This document shows, one piece after another, positions 1-8,076 of a stretch of DNA of 11,341 bases. The stretch comes from Synura sp. LO234KE (Eukaryota; Sar; Synurophyceae; Synurales; Mallomonadaceae). Location of the stretch: NCBI GenBank assembly GCA_015143735.1, contig VKHC01000525.1, positions 1 to 11,341 on the forward strand. The letters are read 5' to 3'. The translations under genes and the position numbers were made by a program. The first letter of the stretch is position 1. Every line of letters begins with the position of its first letter. The notes under the pieces were generated by a model, which ran no database searches, was not told the origin of the DNA, and was given only the letters and a program-made list of their open reading frames with translations.

Positions 1-3000
1 CTTCATATAGACGGCGCATTGGTCCTGCAGTGACATAGACACCAGCTCGAGCACTGGCCGCAACTCATTGAGCTGAGGGAACAGAGCGGGGAATGTTAAC
101 GTGTGGTTCATTCAATGGAGAGACACATACGTCATATTAAAGACGTGTTTTGGAAGCAGGATATAAGTATACGGACTACAATAAAGTCTACCCATTGCTA
201 CTGCTACCTCCCAAACCCTATATTGTACTCACCATCAGCTTGCCATTGCGTCCTTTATCCAGAATTTCAAACACATTGAGCAGTATGCCCACAGTAGAAT
301 CTGAAATTCGAAATTTCTTCTGCGCGACTCGAACCTTCGCCCAGACCTCCTCCTCTTCCTGCACCGTCTGCTTCAACAACTCCATGGCCGTTATAATCAC
401 ACCGACAAACAGATTCAATAGGACGGTTATCCCAAATATGATGTACACTAGAAAGTACAGAGACGCGTAGTATCCGAGCGCCCGTGGCTCATCACACGTC
501 AGGTCGTACGCGCTGCTTCCAGAGTATCCAATCAGGTCACAGCCGTACATGTTCGACCGAGCGATGTCTTTCCAATTGTCCAACGTGAGAAACTGTCCAT
601 TCACAACAACGTGGGTTGATGAATGAGGATTGCAAAAGAATATGATGGATATCGCTTGTGGAGGGACTGGGGAGGGAGTTGGGAGGGGAGGGGGTGCGGT
701 AGATCACTACCTGGAATAGCGTGCGAAGGGCCACACCCAAGCTTCCAAAGTGTACTTTATCGTTTCTAGAGAAGAGGAATACGCCCAGGACCGCGAAGAT
801 GTAGAGGTAGAGCAGCAGAAGGACCATAACGTAGTAGAGCGCGGACACGGAGGAGGAGATGGACTGAAACATAACGTTGAGGTCTGAGATCGCGGTCATG
901 ATTCTGAATATACGAAGCACGCTGAGCACTCTTAGGAGACCTGTGGGGCGAGGTGGGGACATGGACATGGACAGGGACAGGAGAGTTAGGGGAAAGCAGG
1001 TTGGAGGACCTTTTTCAAGGGGTTTCACAGGAAGGGGATAATTGGTGGAGAGTGCGGGTCCACGAGCGGAGGCCATCGACTGAATTGAGGGTAGGGGAGG
1101 ACGCGGTCGTATATAGGATGCTCACCAATGCTGTACTCCCAATAGTAGCCCGTCACGAGCCATATGGCGACCATCAGGCACCAATCGAGAAGGACCCACT
1201 TATTTGCCAGGTACTCCGATACTAACGGATACCTACTCACTGCGTGGAGAGCCAAATCGAGCGTCAAGAGTCCCTGCAGACAGATGGAGGCTCCCACCAC
1301 CCAGATCGGTTCTAAGTAGCCTTCTTGAATCACAAACACATCCAGAGAAGCAGCGGCGAGCAGAAGCAAGAACACAGCAGTTTTGTACGGCCACGCCGCC
1401 AACATACGTTGCAGTGCGAATGTGGTGTAGAGCAAATGATATCCATTGGAGGTGGTGCCGATAGAGTCCTCGGATTTGAGAATCCCTCCCCCGCTCGCGT
1501 CTTTGACATCTCGCCACACGCGCATGAGCAATGACCGCAGCAATATTTTTTCCTTTAGACCTGCCGATTGTTTGCTGGAAGGCGATGAGGCGGAGGGATA
1601 TCCTGGGGGAGAGAAGGTGGACGTATCTTGCAAGTGCAGATTTTCAATAAACTGTTTGGTTTCTAATGAGAGGTATTCAGACCCTTGGTCCGTCGGAGGT
1701 ACATACGTTCCGATCGTAGACAGTTTGCGAGCGAGGTCTCCGGTTCTCCTGACGGACGAGTTGGGTTGAGGAAGAACTGTACTCCCGGGGTTGGACCGCC
1801 TCCTCCTGCTGGCAAAGACTTTCAATCCAAGTCCCAGTCCCAGGCCATATCTCCCCTTGTTCTGATTCGATACCCTCCCAGACCGTTCCTCCTTCCCGCC
1901 CTGCAGAGCCAAATTTGCCGCGTCCTCCCGGGCCATGTCGTGCTTCAGCTGTGCGAGACGGTTCTTAATTCCCGTGGTCACCGAAGCGACGGTGAGACTG
2001 AGCAAAATGAAGTTGCTCAGAACAACGTAGCTGATAAACACCATATTGGCGATGATGGGTTGTGGACGCGGGTCGTAGCAGATGGGGAGATACATAACCG
2101 CTCCGTGGATAGTGACGTACTCCGATTGGTTTCCAGTGGTGTATAATGTTGGGTATTTGTCGCACCCGTGTATATTGAGATACATTGTATCCGACCAGTT
2201 CTATGAAATATAAAATGGAAGACTTTGTAAGTAAGAAATAGGAGTAAATGAGAAGTGTTTCAGGTGTTTTTACATTGAGAGTAAATATCTCGAATAGAGT
2301 CCACATACTGAGGTTGAGAGTTCCAAAGTGGTAAGGGTCGTTTTCCTTGAAGAACGAAAATCCGATTGCGCCATAGACGAAGTTCAAGAGCAATAGAAGG
2401 CAGCATGTTACAAATACGGGTCGGGTGCCATACGTGATGGCGCTCTGTTGTTAAGGAAAAAAGGAACAGTGAATAAGAAGATGCATATCCACAAAGAGAA
2501 TAACTATAGGAAGCGTAAAGTAAATAGAATATTTTTCAGTTTTGAAGTAAGTATTATAATTTACAAGTAAAATGATATAAAGACGAGGTCTGAGCAGACT
2601 TCACATAAAAAATATCAAGATAATAAATCTCACCATCAAAACATCCACCCTGGGAAACTGGACAAACAATATTGGAGACATGAGCAAGAACCGGGCAAAA
2701 AATAATAGTTTGGAAAAGTCGTCATTTCTGAAGGTTTTGAAAGATTTTCCGGAGTACGCCAAGCAGCATGAACCTGAGAACATAAAATCATCGATTAAGA
2801 AGAATTCGTTCATAAAGAACAGAATATACCGATGATTATTGGCACTAGTCCGGATAATCTCAAATAAGTATATGCCCTCAATATAAAATTTTTAGGCATG
2901 GTTTCGTATTCTATGTTAACCGAAACGTAAAACGACAATAAATAGAAAATTCCTCCGCATATGAAGTATATATTTACAAAGAAATCCAGTACTGAAACAG

Positions 3001-3310
3001 CTACTTCCCAATCCAAAACACCGTACTCAAATCCTTGCATTCTATAAGTAAGATCGAAGAATGCAATTACAAAAGCCATGAGACTAAAAAATTTGTAGAT
3101 TTCATGCTCCACAAAGTTTTTGAATAGAGCAGAAACTTTCCAAATAAATGAGGCAGATACATTTTTTTCATGGATGGAATTTTCTTTCGAATGAATAGAT
3201 GCTTTCTCGGTGCGCAATATTTTCTTTTTATTCTTCTGCATCTTCATTTTTAGCTTTGCTGCTATCAGAATAAGCTCAGACAAGTCTTCTCTATGCTGGA
3301 CAAGAGGCAT
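1..3310 (-). CDS. Two-domain 6TM voltage-gated-type cation channel with C-terminal EF-hand (3' end outside window)
   Basis: Plasma- or organelle-membrane ion channel. Exons on the minus strand, 5' to 3': 3310-2830, 2773-2634, 2444-2274, 2200-1126, 940-711, 592-233, 72-1. All junctions are GT-AG and phase-matched, giving 843 codons with no stop. Domain I: S1 about residues 74-89, S2 102-127, S3 150-165, S4 about 182-207 with few arginines, S5 from 215, pore with filter-like TLNNWSD at 262-268. A long basic/Ser-rich linker follows S6, including a GLGLGLGL run. Domain II: S1-S3 in the large exon, S4 LLRVLSVLRIFR at 624-635 with Arg on the three-residue register, pore TLDNWKD at 702-708, S6 VLLNLFVGVIITAM. 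After S6 comes an EF-hand loop, D811 to E822 (DKGRNGKLMLNE), formed only when the 73-232 intron is removed. ATG 3310 is chosen because an in-frame stop lies just upstream, no acceptor is seen, and U6 sits close behind. Two domains recall TPC channels, but the TLxxW filters are more like NaChBac/CatSper/CaV. Ion selectivity is inferred, not shown. Confidence 0.9.
941..1125 (-). other. Intron in the domain II S3-S4 region with a short microsatellite
   Basis: The donor is GTGAGC next to 1126 and the acceptor is CACAG next to 940 (phase 1). The intron joins the end of domain II S3 (YYWEYSIG) to S4 (LLRVLSVLRIF), which confirms the splice. Near the acceptor there is an imperfect 6-nt repeat, GGACAT/GGACAG on the plus strand at 957-979, giving a C/T-rich tract on the coding strand. 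Confidence 0.85.
2445..2633 (-). other. Longest channel intron (189 nt), at the edge of the AT-rich island
   Basis: The donor GTGAGA follows codon ATG (residue 207) and the acceptor AACAG precedes AGC GCC (residue 208), phase 0. The splice joins RVDVLM to SAITYG, the S4-S5 linker of domain I. Sequence to the left of this intron is GC-rich and codes with C/G-ending codons. Sequence to the right is AT-rich with Lys/Ile/Phe-rich exons. Confidence 0.85.
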
Positions 3311-3555
3311 ATTATCCACGATAAAGAAAAGCAAATTAAATCAAAATGAAACTGTTTCGTGCACTAACTGACACGTGACAACAGTTGTTTTTTACGCCTA
3401 AAATTTTGGGCAACTAAGGTAAATTAAGAATTACCACAAATATCAAGTCCACAGATTTTAACTTAACTATTCGATTTTCTCAAAAGTCTGCAGGTCATCT
3501 TTCCGGCTAAAAGACACAATAAATATAAATTTGCGAAAAAATGTGATCGCAAGGG

Positions 3556-3566
3556 GGAATTGAACC
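3556..3566 (-). promoter_or_regulatory. B-box-like pol III element, minus strand, upstream of U6
   Basis: The minus strand reads GGTTCAATTCC, an exact match to the tRNA B-box consensus GGTTCRANNCC, about 40 nt upstream of the U6 start and on the opposite strand. It is followed on that strand by CCC and then a six-T run (3541-3536 region). No T-stem pairing, A box or acceptor partner could be found, so it is not called a tRNA. It could be a relic of a divergent tRNA gene, a U6 promoter element, or chance. Confidence 0.35.
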
Positions 3567-3580
3567 TAGCAGTTTTTACC

Positions 3581-3594
3581 TTTATATATATAAA
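3581..3594 (+). promoter_or_regulatory. U6 TATA box
   Basis: TTTATATATATAAA is a perfect 14-bp palindrome starting about 26 nt before the U6 5' end. This is the spacing expected for the TATA element of a type 3 pol III promoter. It could also serve pol II on either strand, being symmetric. Confidence 0.8.
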
Positions 3595-3606
3595 ACAATT
3601 AGGTAT

Positions 3607-3627
3607 GTTGCCCTTCGGGGCATCAGT

Positions 3628-3659
<32 letters not shown>

Positions 3660-3703
3660 GGCCGACACGCACAATTCGAGAAGAAGTATCGCAGTTTTTT
3701 TTT
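3607..3703 (+). ncRNA. U6 spliceosomal snRNA, with shortened internal stem-loop
   Basis: U6 pairs with the 5' splice site and with U2 and forms the catalytic core of the spliceosome. Visible here: a 5' hairpin TGCCC-TTCG-GGGCA (3609-3622); the core AAATTGGAACGATACAGAGA with the ACAGAGA box at 3643-3649; GATTAGCATGG with the AGC triad at 3655-3657; GACACGCACAATTCG (3664-3678); and a nine-T terminator at 3695-3703. The 5' hairpin differs from the human one but is perfectly paired, which argues for selection rather than a dead copy. Odd: GCATGGCC runs straight into GACACGC. The roughly 13 nt that form the apical internal stem-loop in human U6 (CCTGCGCAAGGAT) are missing. A 6-bp pairing CGATAC (3639-3644) / GTATCG (3686-3691) could form a telestem. 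The 5' end is set by TATA spacing and the hairpin. Not U6atac, since ACAGAGA and AGCATGG are present. Confidence 0.93.
3695..3703 (+). terminator. Pol III T-run terminator of U6
   Basis: Nine consecutive T residues directly follow the RNA body ending GTATCGCAG, as expected for RNA polymerase III termination and the U6 3' oligo-U tail that binds Lsm2-8 or La. Confidence 0.9.
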
Positions 3704-3772
3704 CTTTATCGCGGTGAAAACTGTAATGTTGGACTGAGTTCTCCGTTTTATGCTTTCTAGTATTACTGATTT

Positions 3773-6700
3773 ATGCACTATTCGACAAGATTAAGTTTAA
3801 TATTGCTTCTCGAAATATCCTTGGCAAGGACGAGGTTCACAGATCTATCGTATGATGCTATTTTGGAGTCATCTATCAAATTAGGCATTAATAAAGACTT
3901 CGTTTTAGTTCAGAATGCGTATGATCTTTGGGGAATTCAGCAATCCAACGAGGTTAAAATTTATTTACTAAATTTAAATTATTTATGCATTTGCTGAATG
4001 TCCTTAACAGGGTGTGAAAAAATGCTCCCCGACCATTATTCGTGCGACAGATTTCAGGACTATTTATCCTAGAAGTTTTCGGCCTCAATTATTACTAAGT
4101 GGTGAAATCCACGGCGATGAGAGAGTTGTTGAGTATTTACGGCTATTGTGAACTGTGCCTTGTTATTTATTACTTCTTTTTCGTAGGGTCCACTATCTTC
4201 ATTATTAATTGCTCAACTTCTCTCTTGGGTTCCACAATGTATCATCAGCGGAAACAAAGAGAGCTGTACTCAAATAGAAATATTCAACTTAAGCGACTCC
4301 GAGAAAACTTGGCTTATTTTCCTTGCCCTCTCTCGTGATACCTTTATTATCCCAACAACGAATTGTTTAGGTCACCTGACTAATATCCGAACAGACGCAG
4401 GTGGATATTGCACCACTACAGATTCCTTTGATATATTTGCATAATGTCAATGTCTAGGAATCGATCCGAACCGAGATTTTCCTTACATGCGACATAATGA
4501 GAATTGCCTTCAATCAGCTACTGCTAAAGTGCTACAAGCTGCATTTCGACAAAATATCTTCCAGGTATACTTTTATCCTTGAAAATCGCCTGTATACTAT
4601 TGCATCTGGTTTTGAATAAATGTATCTAGATGAAATCGTATTTTAGAATGATCGTGTTTATATTTGGACTCACAATTGTACCTCTATATATATAGTGCGA
4701 GTATACTGCACTCTTTGCTAAACCTCACACGCATTTTACTCGATATTTTTCATGTGCATTTCGTGAATAGGAAGCATGCATCAATATCATAAAGTCTACT
4801 CGAAAACAACTGTTGTTTTATCATGCATGATGATCAGATCCTCGTTACTTTCCACGCCGGAATGGAAGCGGTTGCTTACGAGTGGGGATCGCTTAACCAT
4901 GTGTCTCCTAAAGATAATTCCCCGGATAACAACGCCCATAACGAGATAGGAGCGAGGTTAGTGGCATTCGCTGGCAGCGCGACGCCCGCAGAAGGGCCCG
5001 GGCCACATAAACTGTATCCTGTCGGGAAAATGAACTCTGTTGTCTATCCAGTTGACGGCGGCCTCGAGGTATCCTCTTACTCTATAGATTTTTCAACGCC
5101 CGACATTTTCGATATTTTTTGTATCGCTCATGTTTCCAACTTGGCATGTCGTCAGGATTGGGCCTATGCCGCCGGTTGGGACAGTGGACCAATGAGGAAA
5201 TGCGACAACACGGTCGATATCAACGCTAAAGCTGACAGGGACAATAGCACTGGAACCGGTACAAACGCTGCGCTGGTGTTCCTTGTAGAGACCTCCGATG
5301 ACAAGAAGCCCAAAGATGACGCTCTGGGAGGACCGTGTCAGGTAGGTAGAGGGGAGTGGGCCAGTCATATGTCTCCATTCTTGAGTGGTTGGGGGGGGAA
5401 GGACGGACCCAGTGAACCGTGAGCCAAGCTCCTCTACCACTCAACCAACTTCTATCTCATTTCATGCTGTTGTGCCGTTTGTCATGTCTTGGGACTTAGA
5501 TCTTAAGCGACAAATCGAGGTGTAACGGACACGTGCCACGTAATGTCCGACTGGGACTGTTGGCGGTGGACGTCGTAGAGCCCTACGTGTGTATCCAAAG
5601 CGTGACACCGTCCGTGATTCTCGACGACGGGACACAGTCTAATGCCCATGACACAGGTCCAGCAGACGACGTCCGCTCCTTACATAGTCCAACCGGACAA
5701 TTCTCCGTGACTTGGTATGTGGGAGGGGCGGTGCGTGTGGACGCCACGTGGTTGAGCTGGATTCCAGTGCCGGAACAAACGGTTTTATTTCGAGACCGCT
5801 TGTCCAGAGCCCTCAGTTTCAACCGAAGTGCAATTCGAGAACAATTGGAGGACTATGGACGACACATAGGAGGTACAAGGGAGACAATCCAAAGCTTGGT
5901 GAGCTCGCATAGTCTAATGGGAGGAGGCAATTTGCATAGAAAAGGAATGGCGGAGCGACAGGCGGAGAGGTGGAAGTTGAGAAAGACGATGCGACAGAGC
6001 AGACGAGCGTCCACGTGGCGGGCCAGGCGACGTGTGGGTCGGGGGTTGACTAGTAAATACTCTAGCACGATGTCGTCTGGTACATTCCATGGTGCCGCTC
6101 GGGATGTGAAGTCGGGGAGCGCACGTTGGGGCTGGAGTGACCCAATGCGTCCTACCTCGGCCGACGTGTTCTCTGCGGAAGTACAGGCGCGGACGTTCAA
6201 TTTAACAAGAACTTCGCGTGATGGCGGATACGACGCTTTTGATACAGGTGATACTCCTCGTCAAGAAGGTATGGACCGGAGCAATAACAATCATCATGCT
6301 AAAGGTGAAGCGCTGCCTCCGGGGTACCATATGTTGGTGGCGTGGGCGATGGTAGACCAGTCGTGGAGTGACATGAACCAAGGATACCCTCAAGGCTCCC
6401 CCCGCTCTCATTTAGTCAAGGCAAGAAGTGAACCCAATTGGCGAGTTGTGAACCACGTTGGTAAGGAGGTTCGCGGGAGACTTCTCTGGCCCTCCGATCC
6501 CGTCTTGGTCCACGTCGGTGACAGGGGTCATATGCGCGTCTTGGGATACTCGCCACAGTGCATATTTTGGAATCAGTCCTATTATAGGGAGGACAGAAGC
6601 GCCAGGCAGGAGGTCCTGCAACTGCAGAGGGGTCGATTGGTTCCAGCAACTCGCCCCCTGTCTCATGTCGCTCTCGAGTCACGCACTTCAACTGCTCCAT

Positions 6701-6999
6701 CCGCCCGTGCGGACCCGGTCGAAAAGAGCAGAAGTAGTATCGCTGTTGGGATCGGCTCGTCGACGGACAGCAGTAGGGGCGAGAGTCTGGACGGAAGTGT
6801 AGAGGACGAGGTAGACTACTCCTCGGATATCACTTACGCCCATAGGCTACCCGCCTACATGGGCGCGTCATTGGCGCTCCTTGCCACGTTGGGTCTGCTC
6901 GCCTTCGCAGTGAAGAAGTGTTCTAGAATTTCGATTGGTCCAGAGAGCTACCATCCAGAGTGGAGATATAGCCCGGTAGGAGTAGTTTCAGTTTCTTAG
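3773..6999 (+). CDS. Membrane-anchored M14 zinc metallocarboxypeptidase
   Basis: Predicted ectopeptidase that removes C-terminal residues from peptides. Exons: 3773-3952, 4011-4127, 4187-4400, 4458-4564, 4838-5068, 5156-5341, 5500-6999. All GT-AG and phase-matched; 2535 nt encode 844 aa. A hydrophobic leader (LSLILLLEISLA) marks a signal peptide. The M14 domain shows Zn ligands H94 and E97 in GEIHGDERVGP, substrate-binding N175/R176 in DPNRDFPY, third Zn ligand H212 in VTFHAGME, the tyrosine of YPVDGGLEDWAY (Y276) and catalytic E328 in FLVETSDDK. Residues about 346-790 contain beta-sandwich-like stretches (FSVTWYVGGAVRVDATWLSW; YHMLVAWAMVDQSWS) separated by a basic, Arg-rich insert. A single TM helix YMGASLALLATLGLLAFAV lies at 798-816, followed by KKCSR and a short tail: type I topology. 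ATG 3773 is the only start giving the leader, and it lies just 70 nt past U6. Family assignment rests on motif order. Substrate is unknown. Confidence 0.92.
4565..4837 (+). other. Long fourth intron (273 nt) of the peptidase gene, with inverted repeats
   Basis: The donor GTATAC follows IFQ (residue 206) and the acceptor GATCAG precedes ATC CTC GTT ACT (residue 207), phase 0. Splicing joins RQNIFQ to ILVTFHAGM, restoring the third zinc ligand region. It is over four times as long as introns 1-3 (58, 59 and 57 nt). It carries GTATACT three times (4565, 4592, 4701), an inverted repeat AAAACAA/TTGTTTT (4803-4809, 4813-4819) and a 10-bp palindrome TCATGCATGA (4821-4830) just before the acceptor. 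The change from AT-rich to GC-rich sequence occurs at its 3' end. Confidence 0.8.
5069..5155 (+). other. Frame-preserving intron 5 of the peptidase gene (87 nt)
   Basis: The donor is GTATCC after YPVDGGLE and the acceptor GTCAG precedes GATTGGGCC (DWAYAAGWD). The length is divisible by three and there is no in-frame stop, so a retained copy would add 29 residues directly in the YPVDGGLE/DWAY active-site loop. Removing it restores the continuous family motif, so I treat it as a real intron. Confidence 0.8.
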
Positions 7000-8076
7000 T
7001 TCCGTTTTCTTCACTTGTCACGCCTGGTGACCCGTATTGTCGCATCCGGAGCCGTGATTTTATTGCTTTTAATTAACTTAATGTAGAAAGTGTGGTTCCC
7101 CCATAGCAATTGTGCTTTAAGATTCACTGTTTAGACTTGACCTCTTAGATTACGCTTAGGCGCACTTATGGTTAAGCTAAATTAAATCGAAATTTTGTGG
7201 TTGAATTTTTTTCTCACCAAAACCTCGCCTTTGCGACTGCTGTGAGGAGTTAAACTGACTTAGAAGATTTATATTTTGTTATGACTCAGTCACTCACTCA
7301 GTTACTCCTGACACACGATCGTGACTTGCTGCCCCCTGTTACTAAAGTGCAAGAACAGCATAAACATTACTAGTAATAAAGCTGAAGCAAAAGGGCGTCG
7401 TGCGTGGAAAACATTTGAAGAACACAGGGAGTAAAAAAATATCATGTAGGATTTGTACTTGTTTAAATTCTTTCACGACTAAAATATAGAATTTCAATTA
7501 TGTAGATGAAAAGACAAGAAAGCCGGAAAATTGGTCGCTCGTAAAGTAACAATTTAAAACAAAATCAAAATCAAATGATAGAGAGCAACTCGTTAGTAAC
7601 AGGATGAGACCATTACTCACGTCTCGACGTGGTTAACTGCACACAAAGAGGAGGACGAAGGCAGGAATGGTGCTGATGGGTAGGCGACAACGATGCAGAT
7701 AGCGAGGAAGAGGGGGGCCGCGCTAGCTTCCCCTCGTTAGCGGCATGATTCCTCAGTTAGTGGTTGTTATTATCATCACTATGTTCATAGTGGTAGTCCG
7801 CTTGAGTGGTGACCGCTGTAAAATTTTTGTCGAGCTCACCAAGAACCGCCGTCCATACTATTTTTAGCTTATGGATTGGAAGTTAACATGTTTCATCCGA
7901 ATGTGCGATTGATTGTTTCAAATTTAGCACTTACTAGTTGGTACGATCTTATACCAGCCTTGGGACTTCACTTCTCCCTCGTTACTAGCTGGAGGAGAAA
8001 CTTAACTTGCCTATACACAAGAAATAAATCCGCGACTGTGAATAATTTAAATTACCATAACAAGAATAGTAACTCA
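7000..8076. other. Non-coding interval between convergent genes
   Basis: This interval of 1,077 nt holds the 3' UTRs of the peptidase (plus) and the calpain-like gene (minus). No supported coding region is seen; the open frame at 7876-8103 has no recognisable protein character. Small features: TTTTAATTAACTTA near 7067, possible 3'-end signal; ACTCAGT repeated around 7284-7303; a near-perfect inverted repeat CACTATGTTCATAGTG at about 7779-7794 inside a GC-richer patch (7620-7860). No tRNA or known ncRNA signature was found. Confidence 0.5.

Larger units (their letters stand above)
3311..3606. promoter_or_regulatory. Divergent promoter region between the channel gene and the U6 gene
   Basis: This is 296 nt of AT-rich DNA between the channel start codon (minus) and the U6 RNA start (plus). 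It must hold the channel 5' UTR and promoter and the U6 pol III promoter. Visible elements are a U6 TATA box at 3581-3594, a minus-strand B-box match at 3556-3566, an inverted repeat TTGCGA (3531-3536) / TCGCAA (3547-3552), and a near-palindrome CCTAAAATTTTGGG at 3397-3410. I see no obvious TATA box for the channel. Confidence 0.55.

Noticed and set aside
150-470. Plus-strand open frame at the left end
   Set aside because: It lies opposite the S6/EF-hand exon and an intron of the channel gene, and has no protein-like features.
1-3310. A canonical two-pore channel (TPC) assignment
   Set aside because: The domain count fits, but the pore motifs (TLNNWSD, TLDNWKD) and the C-terminal EF-hand do not match the usual TPC pattern; left as a generic two-domain channel.
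3531-3580. A permuted or split tRNA gene on the minus strand (B box, TTGCGA/TCGCAA acceptor-like hairpin, T run)
   Set aside because: The presumed T-stem does not pair (CTAGG against CCCCC gives only two pairs), no D-arm or anticodon arm follows, and the acceptor match is six pairs with misfits. Kept only as a B-box-like element.
3607-3703. U6atac snRNA
   Set aside because: The ACAGAGA box, AGCATGG and UUCG-capped 5' hairpin are those of major U6; no U6atac-specific sequence is seen.
5583-6700. Long minus-strand open frames opposite the last peptidase exon
   Set aside because: They mirror a GC-rich coding exon, have no recognisable domains and are contradicted by the strong plus-strand protein.
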